Assembly: GCF_018129685.1 (NCBI RefSeq)
Contig: NZ_JAFCLG010000004.1
Coordinates: forward strand, 124,001-188,000
Direction: 5' to 3'
DNA: 64,000 nt
DNA from: Bradyrhizobium manausense
GTDB taxonomy: Bacteria; Pseudomonadota; Alphaproteobacteria; Rhizobiales; Xanthobacteraceae
The notes beneath the pieces are model-generated. The model saw nothing but the letters and a program-made list of their open reading frames with translations, had not been told where the DNA came from and made no database searches. Of this stretch, positions 27,254 to 37,365 are shown piece by piece (the stretch's first letter is position 1; each line of letters opens with the position of its first letter). The translations under genes and the position numbers were made by a program.

Positions 27254-28704
27254 TGCTGGTCCTCGACCACGATCGTGCGGGTGGCTACTGGGGCGCGGTG
27301 TACGCCTTCACTGCCGTGAAGGGCATGCAGGTCATCATCGACGGTCCGGTCGGTTGCGAAAATCTGCCGGTCACATCGGTGCTGCACTATACGGACGCTT
27401 TGCCGCCGCACGAGCTGCCAATCGTGGTGACGGGCCTCGGCGAAGAAGAGCTCGGACAGACCGGCACCGAGGGCGCGATGAAGCGCGCGCACCGCGTGCT
27501 CGATCCCTATCTGCCGGCCGTCGTGGTCACCGGGTCGATCGCCGAAATGATTGGCGGCGGGGTGACGCCGGAGGGAACCAACATCAAGCGCTTCCTGCCG
27601 CGCACCATCGACGAAGATCAGTGGCAGAGCGCCGACCGCGCCATCGTCTGGCTCTGGAAGGAATACGGTGTCAAGAAAATTCCCGAGCGCAAGCCGCGCG
27701 CCGACGGCGTCAAACCGCGCGTCAACATCATCGGGCCGATCTACGGCACCTTCAACATGCCGTCCGACCTCGCCGAGATCCGCCGGCTGATCGAGGGCAT
27801 CGGCGCCGAGATCAACATGGTTTTCCCGCTCGGAAGCCATCTTGCCGACATTCCGAAGCTGGTGAACGCCGACGTCAACGTCTGCATGTATCGAGAGTTC
27901 GGCCGGATGCTGTGCGAGGCGCTGGAGCGGCCGTATTTGCAGGCGCCGATCGGCCTTCACTCCACCACCAGATTTCTGCGCAAGCTCGGCGAACTGCTGG
28001 GCCTCGATCCCGAGCCGTTCATCGCGCGCGAGAAGCACACCACCATCAAGCCGCTGTGGGATCTGTGGCGATCGGTAACCCAGGACTTTTTCGGCACAGC
28101 CAGCTTCGCCATCGTCGCCAACGAGACCTATGCGCGCGGCGTGAGGAATTTCCTGGAAAAAGAAATGGGTCTGCCGTGCACCTTCTCCTTCTCGCGCAAG
28201 GCGGGCGTCAAGCCGGACAACGATGCCGTGCGATCCGCGGTGCGCGAGAAGCCACCGCTAATCCTGTTCGGCAGCTACAACGAACGCATGTATTTGGCCG
28301 AGGCCAATGGCCGGGCTATCTATGTGCCGGCGTCCTTCCCGGGCGCGGTGATCCGCCGCCATACCGGCACGCCGTTCATGGGCTATTCGGGCGCGACCTA
28401 CCTCGTTCAGGAAGTCTGCAACGCGCTGTTCGACGCGTTGTTCAATATCCTGCCCTTGGCAGCCGATCTCGATCGTGTCGACCCGACGCCCGCGCGGCTG
28501 CACGAGGAAATCCTCTGGAGCGACGAGGCCAAGGCGCTGCTCGACGAGGTGTTGGAGGCTCATCCGGTGCTGGTGCGCATTTCGGCGGCCAAGCGCCTGC
28601 GCGATGCCGCTGAGAGCGGTGCGCGCCAGGCCGGCGAGGCGCGGGTCACCACGGATTTCGTGGCCAGGGCCCGCGCGGCGCTGATCAGTGGAGCGCCAGC
28701 ATGA
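27253..28704 (+). CDS. bchZ: Chlorophyllide a reductase subunit Z
   Basis: NifK-like catalytic subunit, 483 residues. It opens [19 protein letters not shown], with the cluster-ligand region [20 protein letters not shown], then [22 protein letters not shown]. The start is fixed by TGATG overlap with bchY. The stop overlaps an ATG of the next frame (ATGA at 28701). Confidence 0.97.
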   Translation: MLVLDHDRAGGYWGAVYAFTAVKGMQVIIDGPVGCENLPVTSVLHYTDALPPHELPIVVTGLGEEELGQTGTEGAMKRAHRVLDPYLPAVVVTGSIAEMIGGGVTPEGTNIKRFLPRTIDEDQWQSADRAIVWLWKEYGVKKIPERKPRADGVKPRVNIIGPIYGTFNMPSDLAEIRRLIEGIGAEINMVFPLGSHLADIPKLVNADVNVCMYREFGRMLCEALERPYLQAPIGLHSTTRFLRKLGELLGLDPEPFIAREKHTTIKPLWDLWRSVTQDFFGTASFAIVANETYARGVRNFLEKEMGLPCTFSFSRKAGVKPDNDAVRSAVREKPPLILFGSYNERMYLAEANGRAIYVPASFPGAVIRRHTGTPFMGYSGATYLVQEVCNALFDALFNILPLAADLDRVDPTPARLHEEILWSDEAKALLDEVLEAHPVLVRISAAKRLRDAAESGARQAGEARVTTDFVARARAALISGAPA

Positions 28705-28778
28705 GAATGATCGAGGCCGGCTTGTTTCCGGTGATTCCGTATCTGCACCTGAAGAACGATATGCGGGAGGTGATGTCG

Positions 28779-29015
28779 ATGTCCGATTATGCTTATGGCG
28801 ATCGAACGAAAGCGCATGGCGGGAACAGAACCATCGAATCCCAAGTGGTGTTTGGGGCCTGCTACGGGGCCTTTCTATTGCGGGCCGCGCTCTCGCGGCT
28901 GACGCCCTGGCGCAAACGAGCGGCCTTCGATCATTCCAGGAACCGCGAGTCGATCTTCGCGGAGGCCCGCAGTGCCGCGGGCACGATCGTCACATCGTCG
29001 TTCATGGGCCTGTAA
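28779..29015 (+). CDS. pufQ: PufQ-like small membrane protein
   Basis: 78 residues: one membrane segment (SQVVFGACYGAFLLRAALS) then a basic stretch and ESIFAEARSAAGTIVTSSF. Position just before pufB, size, single span near the middle and a final Ala-rich amphipathic segment resemble PufQ, which in Rhodobacter supports bacteriochlorophyll delivery. Similarity is weak, so the name is tentative. GGGAGG eight bases upstream favours ATG 28779. ATG 28701, overlapping the bchZ stop, would give 104 residues. Confidence 0.6.
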   Translation: MSDYAYGDRTKAHGGNRTIESQVVFGACYGAFLLRAALSRLTPWRKRAAFDHSRNRESIFAEARSAAGTIVTSSFMGL

Positions 29016-29134
29016 CCGGGATTCCGTCCGGCCAGTCGCCGGGTGGATAAGCGCCGTATCGAAAGGTCCGGCAATCGCTGTCGCCCACGCTCGGGCGGCG
29101 AACGGCCGCAAGGCCATCACTAGGAGGATACCAA

Positions 29135-29353
29135 ATGAAGGACGGTTCCTTATCGGGGCTATCCGAAGCTGAAGCCAAGGAATTCCATTCGATATTCATG
29201 ACGAGCTTCCTGCTCTTCACGGCTGTCGCGGTGGTTGCCCATATCCTCGCCTGGATGTGGCGTCCCTGGTTGCCCGGCCCGGGCGGCTACAAGACGACGG
29301 CGCTGGATAGCATCCAGCACGTCGCCAGCGTCGCCCTTTCGTACTTGACATAG
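29135..29353 (+). CDS. pufB: Light-harvesting 1 beta polypeptide
   Basis: LH1 antenna beta subunit, 72 residues. An acidic N-terminus is followed by [18 protein letters not shown] and [16 protein letters not shown]; His in AHIL binds bacteriochlorophyll. A C-terminal extension of about 25 residues beyond WRPWLPG is longer than in Rhodobacter. Strong AGGAGG Shine-Dalgarno. Confidence 0.97.
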   Translation: MKDGSLSGLSEAEAKEFHSIFMTSFLLFTAVAVVAHILAWMWRPWLPGPGGYKTTALDSIQHVASVALSYLT

Positions 29354-29365
29354 AGGGAGGCAATC

Positions 29366-29557
29366 ATGTGGCGAATTTGGCTTCTGTTCGATCCGCGCCG
29401 TGCCTTGGTCGCGCTCTTCACGTTCCTGTTCGGACTGGCGATCGTGATCCACTTCATCCTGCTCTCGACCGACCGGTTCAACTGGTTGGACGGGCCCCGC
29501 AAGGCGAAGACGTCAGAGATCACTCTGCCGTACACACCACCAAGCATGCCGTCCTGA
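29366..29557 (+). CDS. pufA: Light-harvesting 1 alpha polypeptide
   Basis: 63 residues beginning [20 protein letters not shown], then [20 protein letters not shown] with the chlorophyll-binding His. Follows pufB by 12 bases with GAGGGAGG upstream. Antenna stoichiometry over the reaction centre is probably set by the hairpin that follows. Confidence 0.97.
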   Translation: MWRIWLLFDPRRALVALFTFLFGLAIVIHFILLSTDRFNWLDGPRKAKTSEITLPYTPPSMPS

Positions 29558-29576
29558 TGGCATGAGGAAATGCGTA

Positions 29577-29624
29577 CCGGAACGGACGAGGCAGGATCGA
29601 GCGGCCCGTCTCGTCCGCTTCCGG
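29577..29624 (+). terminator. Intercistronic hairpin between pufA and pufL
   Basis: CCGGAACGGACGAG pairs with CTCGTCCGCTTCCGG (one bulged base) around a 19-base loop. No U-run follows. In other purple bacteria a stem-loop here stabilises the pufBA segment of the mRNA relative to pufLM; the same role is inferred. Confidence 0.7.
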
Positions 29625-29677
29625 TAGCGACCCGGAGATGATGGTTACGCTGGTTTGCGCAGGCGGAGGAACGAACG

Positions 29678-30514
29678 ATGGCAATGCTCAGCTTTGAAAG
29701 AAAATATCGCGTTCGCGGCGGAACGCTCATCGGCGGCGACCTGTTCGACTTCTGGGTCGGTCCGTTTTACGTCGGGTTCTTCGGGGTGACGACGGTGTTC
29801 TTTTCCTTCGTCGGCATCGCAATGATCCTGTGGAATACCGCGCTCGGCCCCACCTGGAATCTCTGGCAGATCAGCGTCAATCCGCCGGACGTCAAATACG
29901 GCCTGTCTTTCGCGCCGCTGCAGGAAGGTGGCATCTGGCAGATCGTCACGATCTGCGCGCTCGGCGCTTTCGTCTCCTGGGCACTGCGCGAGGTCGAAAT
30001 CTGTCGCAAGCTCGGGATCGGCTATCACGTGCCGTTCGCCTTCGGCTTCGCCATCCTGGCCTATTTCACCCTGGTGGTGATCCGGCCGGTCCTGATGGGA
30101 TCGTGGAGCTACGGTTTCCCCTACGGCATCATCACCCATCTCGATTGGGTGTCGAACACCGGCTACCAATACGGCAACTTCCACTACAATCCCGCGCACA
30201 TGATCGCCATCACCTTCTTCTTCACGACGTGCCTGGCGCTGGCCTTGCACGGCGGCCTGATCCTGTCATCGACCAATCCCGATCGTGGCGAGCCAGTGAA
30301 ATCGCCTGAACATGAGAACACCATGTTCCGCGATCTGATCGGCTATTCGGTCGGCACCCTCGGCATCCATCGTGTCGGACTCTTCATCGCGCTGTCCGCG
30401 GTGTTCTTCAGCGCGGTCTGCATCGTGATCAGCGGGCCGTTGTGGTCGGAAGGAAATGCTTGGTCCGAGTGGTGGAACTGGTGGCGCAATCTTCCGATCT
30501 GGTCCTCAAACTAA
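29678..30514 (+). CDS. pufL: Photosynthetic reaction centre L subunit
   Basis: 278 residues, five membrane helices. Starts [20 protein letters not shown]. Special-pair His in [12 protein letters not shown], iron/quinone-site His in LALHGGL and [16 protein letters not shown] Shine-Dalgarno. Part of pufBALM. Confidence 0.98.
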   Translation: MAMLSFERKYRVRGGTLIGGDLFDFWVGPFYVGFFGVTTVFFSFVGIAMILWNTALGPTWNLWQISVNPPDVKYGLSFAPLQEGGIWQIVTICALGAFVSWALREVEICRKLGIGYHVPFAFGFAILAYFTLVVIRPVLMGSWSYGFPYGIITHLDWVSNTGYQYGNFHYNPAHMIAITFFFTTCLALALHGGLILSSTNPDRGEPVKSPEHENTMFRDLIGYSVGTLGIHRVGLFIALSAVFFSAVCIVISGPLWSEGNAWSEWWNWWRNLPIWSSN

Positions 30515-30542
30515 ATCCGGTCATCAGAGAGAGTCCTGAGCC

Positions 30543-31466
30543 ATGGCCCAATATCAAAACTTCTTTACACAAGTGCAGGTGCGCAGCACCATCTATCCCG
30601 GCATTCCGATTCAGCCGGGAATATGGGTTCGTACCAGTGAGGGCCGGTTCAACTACTGGCTCGGAAAGATCGGTGACGCCCAGGTCGGCCCGTTCTATCT
30701 CGGATTTCTCGGGCTGGCGTCCATTGCATGCGGCATCGTCGCGATCGAGATCATCGGTCTCAACATGCTCGCATCGGTGAACTGGAGCCCGATCGAATTC
30801 GTCAGGCAACTCCCCTGGCTCTCGCTGGAGCCGCCGAAGCCCGAATACGGCATCAGTTTCCCGCCCTTGCAGGAGGGAGGGTGGTGGCTGATGGCTGGCT
30901 TCTTCCTGACCACCTCGATCCTGTTGTGGTGGGCACGCACCTACCGTCGGGCCCGCGCGCTCGGCATGGGCACCCATGTCGCCTGGGCTTTCGCTTCGGC
31001 GATCTGGCTCTATCTGGTGCTCGGCTTCATCCGGCCGTTATTGATGGGACATTTCAGCGAAGCCGTTCCGTTCGGCATCTTCCCCCATCTGGATTGGACC
31101 AACAACTTCTCGATCACGCACGGCAACCTCTTCTACAATCCGTTCCACATGCTGTCGATCGCGTTCCTGTACGGCTCAGCACTTCTGTTCGCCATGCACG
31201 GCGCGACGATCCTCGCAGTCAGCCGCTACGGCGGCGAGCGCGAGATCGAACAGATCGTCGACCGCGGTACGGCGCTCGAGCGGGCAGCTCTGTTCTGGCG
31301 CTGGACCATGGGCTTCAATGCGACCGCGGAATCGATCCATCGCTGGGCGTGGTGGTTTGCGGTGCTCTGCCCGCTCTGCGGCGGTATCGGCATTCTTCTC
31401 TCCGGTACGGTCGTCGACAATTGGTTCGATTGGGGCGTCAAGCACGGCCTAGCCCTGCCGCGATAA
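30543..31466 (+). CDS. pufM: Photosynthetic reaction centre M subunit
   Basis: 307 residues, five helices. [20 protein letters not shown] carries the special-pair His, FAMHGAT and [11 protein letters not shown] the iron-binding His residues. It ends ...HGLALPR without an extension. No pufC (tetrahaem cytochrome) follows, so cytochrome c2 must reduce the special pair directly. Confidence 0.98.
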   Translation: MAQYQNFFTQVQVRSTIYPGIPIQPGIWVRTSEGRFNYWLGKIGDAQVGPFYLGFLGLASIACGIVAIEIIGLNMLASVNWSPIEFVRQLPWLSLEPPKPEYGISFPPLQEGGWWLMAGFFLTTSILLWWARTYRRARALGMGTHVAWAFASAIWLYLVLGFIRPLLMGHFSEAVPFGIFPHLDWTNNFSITHGNLFYNPFHMLSIAFLYGSALLFAMHGATILAVSRYGGEREIEQIVDRGTALERAALFWRWTMGFNATAESIHRWAWWFAVLCPLCGGIGILLSGTVVDNWFDWGVKHGLALPR

Positions 31467-31524
31467 TTCGTCAGAGCTTTTGGACACGCGCCGGATTGCA
31501 GCATCCCGCGGCGGCGCGCGTCAG

Positions 31525-31565
31525 GTTTCGTCGTCTTCCCGGGACTCGGCTGTTCGCGACGAAAC
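31525..31565 (+). repeat. Inverted repeat downstream of pufM
   Basis: GTTTCGTCG (31525-31533) and CGACGAAAC (31557-31565) form a perfect 9-base stem with a 23-base loop, 58 bases after pufM. It may be an mRNA 3' structure or attenuator before ppsR1. No U-run follows. Confidence 0.35.
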
Positions 31566-31680
31566 GGCGGCGCACGGCCCAATCCGGGCTTCGTGCGAAA
31601 AGCGTCCGCCAACAAAAACAGGTTCGAGGAACGCTAGGTGAGAGATCACGGGTTGTTGGAGGATATTTGCCCTGGTTCAG

Positions 31681-33108
31681 GTGTTCAAATCTCCGAAGGA
31701 GTCGCTGGGGAATCTCGGCGCATTGCCGGCCGCGAACCTGATCGCGGCGGCCAGCGACGTCGCCGTCATCGTCGACGGCGAGGGGGTCATTCGCGATGTC
31801 GCCTTCAACAAGGAGGATTTGTCGCTCGAACTCGACGCCCACGGCCGCTGGCTCGGTTCGAGGCTGGCCGACATCGTGACGTCCGAAACCCGTGCGAAAG
31901 CCGAGGAACTGCTCCAGGACGCGATGCGCCGAAAATCTTCGATCTGGCGTCAGGTCAATCATCCGTCGCCCGGCGGCACAGATATTCCTGTGTTGTATTC
32001 GGCCGTCAACATCGGACGCGACGATCGTTTCGTCGTGGTCGGTCGCGATCTGCGGCCGCTTGCAGCGATGCAACAACGGCTCGTCAACGCCCAGCAATCG
32101 ATGGAGCGCGACTACGTCCGGCTGCGTCACGCCGAAACGCGCTATCGCTTGTTGTTCCAGGTATCGTCGGAAGCAGCCATGATCGTTGATGCCTCCAGCA
32201 ATGCGATCCTCGAGATCAATCCGGCCGCGCTGGCGCTGCTCGACGAGAGCGCGCCGCAGGTCCTGAAATCGAATCTCTCCTCACATTTCGATGCGGCAGA
32301 CGCCGAACCGGTTCAAACGCTGCTGTCCAATGTTCGTGCGACCGGTCGGGACGGCAGTGTCCGCGCCAGGCTCGCCAAGGGCGATCGCGAGTGCGTTGTC
32401 GCCGCATCCCAGTTCCGGCAGGAGAACGCGACCTTGTTTCTGGTCCGCCTGTCCGCGCAACTGACGGCGCCGCAGGCCAGTGCGCTGAAGGCGACGTCGA
32501 GTTTGCTCGAGTATTTCGACGCTGCGCCCGACGCATTGGTGATCACGGGGCATGACGGCCGCATCGTCAAGGTGAACCCGGCCTTCACCGAGATGGCGCA
32601 ACTCGGCAGCGCGGAGCAGTCTCGCGGCGAATTGCTGGATCGCTGGCTCGGCCGTGCCGGTGTCGACTTCGCGGTGGCGTTCGCCAATCTTCGCCAGACC
32701 GGTTCGATCAAACTGTTCTCGACCTCGCTGCGCGGCGAGCACGGCGCGACGACGGACGTCGAGGTCTCCGCGGCATCCTTGATCCACGACGACCGCAAGC
32801 AGGGTTTCGGTTTCGCCATTCGCAATGTCGAGAAGCGTCTTTCGGCATCGCCGTCCTCGGCCCGAGAGCTCCCGCGCTCCGTCGCCCAGCTGACTGAACG
32901 GATCGGACGGGTTCCGCTGCGCGATCTCGTGCGCGAGGCGACCGACGTCATCGAGAAGCTCTCGATCGAGGCCGCGCTGGAATTGACCGGAGACAACCGC
33001 GCATCGGCCGCGGAGATGCTTGGGCTCAGCCGTCAGAGCCTTTACGTCAAGCTCCGGCGTTTTGGGCTTGCGGAGCATGCGGGAGAAGGGGAGGCCGAAG
33101 ATGACTAG
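31681..33108 (+). CDS. ppsR1: PpsR1-type photosynthesis regulator (PAS-PAS-PAS-HTH), single cysteine
   Basis: 475 residues. N-terminal PAS (about 15-120), a Q-linker helix (MQQRLVNAQQSMERDY), two further PAS domains and a C-terminal Fis-type HTH (LGLSRQSLYVKLRRFGL). It contains one Cys (about residue 238, GDRECVV), none in the HTH. In Bradyrhizobium two PpsR proteins exist, and the redox-sensitive activator PpsR1 acts through an intermolecular disulfide; that and its position beside bchG assign this copy. GTG start; GGAGG is 18 bases upstream, so CTG 31672 is an alternative. Confidence 0.85.
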   Translation: MFKSPKESLGNLGALPAANLIAAASDVAVIVDGEGVIRDVAFNKEDLSLELDAHGRWLGSRLADIVTSETRAKAEELLQDAMRRKSSIWRQVNHPSPGGTDIPVLYSAVNIGRDDRFVVVGRDLRPLAAMQQRLVNAQQSMERDYVRLRHAETRYRLLFQVSSEAAMIVDASSNAILEINPAALALLDESAPQVLKSNLSSHFDAADAEPVQTLLSNVRATGRDGSVRARLAKGDRECVVAASQFRQENATLFLVRLSAQLTAPQASALKATSSLLEYFDAAPDALVITGHDGRIVKVNPAFTEMAQLGSAEQSRGELLDRWLGRAGVDFAVAFANLRQTGSIKLFSTSLRGEHGATTDVEVSAASLIHDDRKQGFGFAIRNVEKRLSASPSSARELPRSVAQLTERIGRVPLRDLVREATDVIEKLSIEAALELTGDNRASAAEMLGLSRQSLYVKLRRFGLAEHAGEGEAEDD

Positions 33109-33994
33109 TGCCGTCGTCAGCCATCCCGCGCCGTCGGTCGTTCTTGAACTGCTGAAGCCGATCACCTGGTTTCCGCCGATGTGGGCCCTGGGATGCGGGA
33201 TCGTGTCGTCGGGCGTTTCCCCGGGTCAGCGTTGGCCGATGATCATCGCCGGCGTGCTGCTGGCCGGACCCATGGTTTGCGGGACCAGCCAGGCGGTGAA
33301 CGACTGGTTTGACCGGCATGTCGATGCCATCAACGAGCCTGAGCGGCCGATCCCGTCGGGGCGCATTCCCGGCCGCTGGGGTCTTTATATCGCAAGCGTG
33401 TGGACGGCCCTGTCGTTGCTGGTGGCGACCATGCTCGGCACGTGGGGCTTTGTTGCCGCGATCGTCGGCCTCGTGCTGGCGTGGGCTTACAGCGCGCCGC
33501 CGGTCCGCCTCAAGCAGAACGGCTGGTGGGGCAACGCCGCGTGCGGACTTTGCTACGAAGGCCTGCCCTGGTTCACCGGGGCCGCCGTGATGAGTTCCTC
33601 CGCGCCCGACTGGCGCATCGTCCTGATCGCACTGCTCTACAGCATCGGCGCCCACGGCATCATGACTCTCAACGACTTCAAGTCCGTCGAAGGCGACAGG
33701 CGGATGGGGATCGATTCGCTCCCGGTGCTGCTCGGCGTCGGCAATGCCGCGCGCTTTGCCTGTCTGGTGATGGCGGTGCCGCAACTCGGAGTCGTCGCGA
33801 TGTTGCTGGCGTGGCAGCGGCCATTTTATGCGGCGGCGGTTGCCGCGTTGGTGCTCGCGCAATTGTGCCTGATGGTCCATTTCCTCAAGAGCCCGCGCCA
33901 GCGCGCGCCCTGGTATAACGGCACGGGTGTCAGCTGCTATGTCGTCGGCATGCTCGTCAGCGCCTTTGCGCTGGCCGCGATGCGAGCGAGTTGA
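33101..33994 (+). CDS. bchG: Bacteriochlorophyll a synthase (geranylgeranyl transferase)
   Basis: UbiA-family membrane prenyltransferase esterifying bacteriochlorophyllide a. 297 residues, about eight membrane helices. Asp-rich motif NDWFDRHVDAINEPERPIPS (about residue 68) and second motif NDFKSVEGDRRMGIDSLP. ATG 33101 overlaps the ppsR1 end by eight bases. Confidence 0.96.
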   Translation: MTSAVVSHPAPSVVLELLKPITWFPPMWALGCGIVSSGVSPGQRWPMIIAGVLLAGPMVCGTSQAVNDWFDRHVDAINEPERPIPSGRIPGRWGLYIASVWTALSLLVATMLGTWGFVAAIVGLVLAWAYSAPPVRLKQNGWWGNAACGLCYEGLPWFTGAAVMSSSAPDWRIVLIALLYSIGAHGIMTLNDFKSVEGDRRMGIDSLPVLLGVGNAARFACLVMAVPQLGVVAMLLAWQRPFYAAAVAALVLAQLCLMVHFLKSPRQRAPWYNGTGVSCYVVGMLVSAFALAAMRAS

Positions 33995-33996
33995 CC

Positions 33997-35349
33997 ATGA
34001 ATGGTTCAGTTCTCTCGTGGTTCGGCATCGTCAGACTAGGCTTGGTTCAGACCGGCCTCGGTGCAATCGTGGTCCTGACGACATCGACGCTGAACCGGGT
34101 CATGGTGGTCGAGCTGGCAATGCCGGCGATGCTGCCGGGCGCGCTGGTTGCCATCCACTATGTGCTCCAGGTCTTTCGGCCGGCGTGGGGCCACGGCTCC
34201 GATCTGGGCGCGCGGCGGACACCATGGATCGTCGGCGGCATGGCGGTACTCGCAACCGGCGGTTTGATAGCCTCGGTCGCGACGGCCTGGATGACGACGC
34301 ATCCGCTGCTTGGTATCGCGCTCGCGGTTGTTGCCTTCTGCCTGATCGGCGTGGGCGTCGGCGCCGCCGGCACGTCGTTGCTGGTCCTGCTCGCCAAGCG
34401 CACCGACGACAACCGCCGAGCGGCGGCGGCCACCATCGTCTGGGTGATGATGATCGCAGGCTTCATCGTGACCACCGGTGTAGCGGGCCATTTGCTCGAT
34501 CCGTTTTCGCCGGTGCGGTTGATCATTGTTTCGGCATCGGTATCCGTGGTGGCGATGGTTCTCACTGTCGTCGGCGTATGGGGCGTCGAAGCAGGTCCGG
34601 CCGCCAAAGCCCGATCGGCTCCCAGGCCGCCGCGCCAAGCGTCGTTCCGCGAAGCCTTCCTGGAAGTCTGGACCGAACCAAGATCGCGGCGATTCGCCAT
34701 CTTCGTCTTTGTCTCGATGCTTGCCTATAGCGCGCAAGATCTGATCCTCGAGCCGTTCGCCGGCACGGTGTTCGGCTTCACGCCTGGCGAGACGACGAAG
34801 CTTTCGGGCGTCCAGCATGCGGGAACGTTGATCGGCATGGCATTAGTGCCGCTGATTGGCGCCATCTATCCGCGATCTCGCGGAAACCTGCAGATTTGGA
34901 CCATCGGCGGATGCCTCGCTTCGTCGATCGCGCTGTTGTGTTTGGCGGCAGCGGCGGTTGTCGGGCCGTCCTGGCCGCTGCGCGAGACCGTGTTCATGCT
35001 CGGCGTTACCAATGGGGCCTACGCGGTGGCGGCGATCGGCTCGATGATGGCACTCGTCGGTGCGGGCGAAGAGAAGCGTGAAGGCGTGCGCATGGGTCTG
35101 TGGGGCGCGGCGCAGGCGTTCGCATTCGGAATTGGTGGGTTCCTGGGAACGCTGGCCAGCGACATCGCGCGCTATGTCCTGACATCGGCGGCGTTGTCTT
35201 ATTCGGCGGTGTTCGCATCTGAGGCAGGATTGTTCGTCGTTGCCGCGGTGTTGGCCGTTTGGGTTCATCGCGCTCCGGCAAAGGACGCGATGCAGCGGCG
35301 TGTTTTCGATTCGCCGGTAGCCGCTATCGCAGAAGGAGCGCGGTCATGA
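33997..35349 (+). CDS. PucC/LhaA-family transporter between bchG and bchP
   Basis: 450 residues, twelve predicted membrane helices, BCD (PucC) branch of the major facilitator superfamily: LNRVMVVELAMPAMLPG, LGARRTPWIVGGM, QDLILEPFAGTVFGFTPGET. The bchG-this-bchP order matches orf428/bch2 of Rhodobacter. A role in pigment delivery or antenna assembly is inferred. TTG 33991, overlapping the bchG stop, is an alternative start. Confidence 0.9.
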   Translation: MNGSVLSWFGIVRLGLVQTGLGAIVVLTTSTLNRVMVVELAMPAMLPGALVAIHYVLQVFRPAWGHGSDLGARRTPWIVGGMAVLATGGLIASVATAWMTTHPLLGIALAVVAFCLIGVGVGAAGTSLLVLLAKRTDDNRRAAAATIVWVMMIAGFIVTTGVAGHLLDPFSPVRLIIVSASVSVVAMVLTVVGVWGVEAGPAAKARSAPRPPRQASFREAFLEVWTEPRSRRFAIFVFVSMLAYSAQDLILEPFAGTVFGFTPGETTKLSGVQHAGTLIGMALVPLIGAIYPRSRGNLQIWTIGGCLASSIALLCLAAAAVVGPSWPLRETVFMLGVTNGAYAVAAIGSMMALVGAGEEKREGVRMGLWGAAQAFAFGIGGFLGTLASDIARYVLTSAALSYSAVFASEAGLFVVAAVLAVWVHRAPAKDAMQRRVFDSPVAAIAEGARS

Positions 35350-36542
35350 CCAGTTCGGAGATTTTTGATGTCGTGGTGGTTGGCGGAGGGCCGTCGGGCG
35401 CGACGGCGGCGCACGATCTTGCAAAGCTCGGCCGGAGCGTGTTGTTGCTCGACCGCGCCGGGCGCATCAAGCCTTGCGGCGGCGCGATCCCGCCGAGGCT
35501 GATCCGTGATTTCGATATTCCCGATCATCTGCTGGTCGCGCACGTCAACTCCGCCCGGATGGTGTCGCCATCGGACAAGCAGGTTGACATGCCCATCGAC
35601 GGCGGCTTTGTCGGCATGGTCGACCGCGATGTCTTTGACGAATGGCTACGGGCACGCGCCGCCGAGGCTGGCGCGAAGCGGAAGATTGGCTTGTTCAAGC
35701 GTTTCGAACGCGACGAAACCGGCACGACCGTCGTCCATTATGAGGAACGCGCCGCCGACGGGACCACCGCGGAAAGCACGGTTCGGGCCCGCGCGTTGAT
35801 CGGCGCCGATGGTGCCTTGTCGGCCGTGGCGCGGCAATGCCTGCCCGGTGCGGATCGGATGCCTTATGTGTTTGCCTATCATGAGATCGTTCGTGCGCCG
35901 GCGGCGACGTCCAGCTTCGACGGTACACGTTGCGACGTCTATTACCGCGGCACCGTGTCTCCCGACTTCTACGGCTGGGTCTTCCCGCATGGCGACACCG
36001 TCAGCGTCGGCACAGGTTCCGCGCATAAGGGATTTTCATTGCGGGGGTCCGTCGGAGGCCTGCGTGAGGCCGCGGGGCTTGCAAGGTCCGAAACCATCCG
36101 CCGTGAGGGCGCGCCCATCCCGCTGCATCCGCTGCCGCGGTGGGATGATGGGCACAGCGTGTTGCTCGCCGGCGATGCGGCGGGTGTCGTTGCTCCCGCG
36201 TCGGGCGAAGGGATCTACTATGCGATGATCGGCGGACGCTTGTCGGCGGAAGCCGTGGACGAGTTCCTGGAGACAGGGAACGCCAAGGCCCTGCGCAATG
36301 CGCGGAAGCGCTTCATGCGGTTGCACGGCGTCGTGTTCTGGATTCTCGGCGTGATGCAGTGGTACTGGTATTCCAATGATCGTCGCCGCGAGCGCTTCGT
36401 CAGCATCTGCCGCGACCGCGACGTCCAGAAGCTGACGTGGGATGCTTATATGAACAAGGAACTGGTTCGCGCCAAGCCGGTCGCCCATGTGCGCATCTTC
36501 TTCAAGAACCTTGCCCACATGGCAGGACTGGCATCGGCCTGA
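35346..36542 (+). CDS. bchP: Geranylgeranyl bacteriochlorophyll reductase
   Basis: Reduces the geranylgeranyl tail to phytyl. 398 residues. FAD motif DVVVVGGGPSGATAAHDLA, substrate region RIKPCGGAIPPRL, second FAD contact VLLAGDAAGVVAPASGEGIY. The start is set by ATGA overlap with the preceding transporter gene; TGATG overlap with tspO follows. Confidence 0.96.
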   Translation: MTSSEIFDVVVVGGGPSGATAAHDLAKLGRSVLLLDRAGRIKPCGGAIPPRLIRDFDIPDHLLVAHVNSARMVSPSDKQVDMPIDGGFVGMVDRDVFDEWLRARAAEAGAKRKIGLFKRFERDETGTTVVHYEERAADGTTAESTVRARALIGADGALSAVARQCLPGADRMPYVFAYHEIVRAPAATSSFDGTRCDVYYRGTVSPDFYGWVFPHGDTVSVGTGSAHKGFSLRGSVGGLREAAGLARSETIRREGAPIPLHPLPRWDDGHSVLLAGDAAGVVAPASGEGIYYAMIGGRLSAEAVDEFLETGNAKALRNARKRFMRLHGVVFWILGVMQWYWYSNDRRRERFVSICRDRDVQKLTWDAYMNKELVRAKPVAHVRIFFKNLAHMAGLASA

Positions 36543-37030
36543 TGGCGACGCGCGGCAATTTCTGGAGGCCGGTGCTGATCGCGGCATCGGTCGCGATCTT
36601 CATTGCGCTGCTCGGCGGCACGCTGACCGACACCGGGGTCTGGTATCAGAGCCTGCGAAAACCCCCATGGCAGCCGCCGGACTGGCTGTTCGGACCGGCC
36701 TGGACCTTGATTTTTGCGCTTGCGACGGCTTCGGCGGTCCATGCCTGGCGCAACGCCGGGAGCCGCGCGCAACGGGAATGGGTCGTTGCACTGTTCGCCC
36801 TGAACGGATTTCTCAACGTGTTGTGGAGCACGTTGTTCTTCGCGCTGAAGCGTCCGGATTGGGCGTTGATCGAGGTGGTGTTCCTGTGGCTCTCGATCCT
36901 GTTGCCGATCATCGTGTTCTGGCGTTTCGCAAGGCCCGCGAGCCTTTACCTGGTGCCTTATCTGCTGTGGGTGTCGTTCGCCGCGTTTCTCAACCTCACC
37001 GTGGTCCGCCTCAATGCACCGTTCGCGTGA
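36542..37030 (+). CDS. tspO: TspO/MBR family tryptophan-rich sensory protein
   Basis: 162 residues, five membrane helices. Family signatures WYQSLRKPPWQPPDWLFGP and LNVLWSTLFFALKRPDWAL. TspO proteins bind porphyrins; in Rhodobacter TspO represses pigment genes in response to oxygen. Coupled to bchP by TGATG. Confidence 0.93.
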   Translation: MATRGNFWRPVLIAASVAIFIALLGGTLTDTGVWYQSLRKPPWQPPDWLFGPAWTLIFALATASAVHAWRNAGSRAQREWVVALFALNGFLNVLWSTLFFALKRPDWALIEVVFLWLSILLPIIVFWRFARPASLYLVPYLLWVSFAAFLNLTVVRLNAPFA

Positions 37031-37071
37031 TGGCCGGTTGCCTGGCGCAGGCGTCCATGTGATCTTTCGGC

Positions 37072-37338
37072 ATGGCTGACTTGTTTGCGAGCGGACGCCT
37101 CGTCGATCTCATTCTCGTCGTGGTCGTTATCGAGGCTGTGGCCTTGCTGGTCTATTGGTTGCGCGCCCGGCGCGGGGTCGCGCCATTCGACCTGCTGCCA
37201 AATCTGTGCGCTGGCGCCTGTCTTCTGCTCGCACTGCGGGCCACCCTCGCCGGCAGCGGCTGGATGTTGGCAAGTCTCTTCCTTGCGGCCGCCGGTCTCG
37301 CGCATCTGACCGACGTCGCCCGGCGGTGGCGCAACTAG
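37072..37338 (+). CDS. Small membrane protein after tspO
   Basis: 88 residues with three hydrophobic segments (about 10-30, 42-60, 65-80); starts MADLFASGRLVDLILVVVVI. Function unknown. It lies 41 bases downstream of tspO and ends the rightward bchC-to-tspO gene series, facing cycA tail to tail. Confidence 0.6.
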   Translation: MADLFASGRLVDLILVVVVIEAVALLVYWLRARRGVAPFDLLPNLCAGACLLLALRATLAGSGWMLASLFLAAAGLAHLTDVARRWRN

Positions 37339-37365
37339 CCACCGCGACTGCGCTGAGAGGATGGA

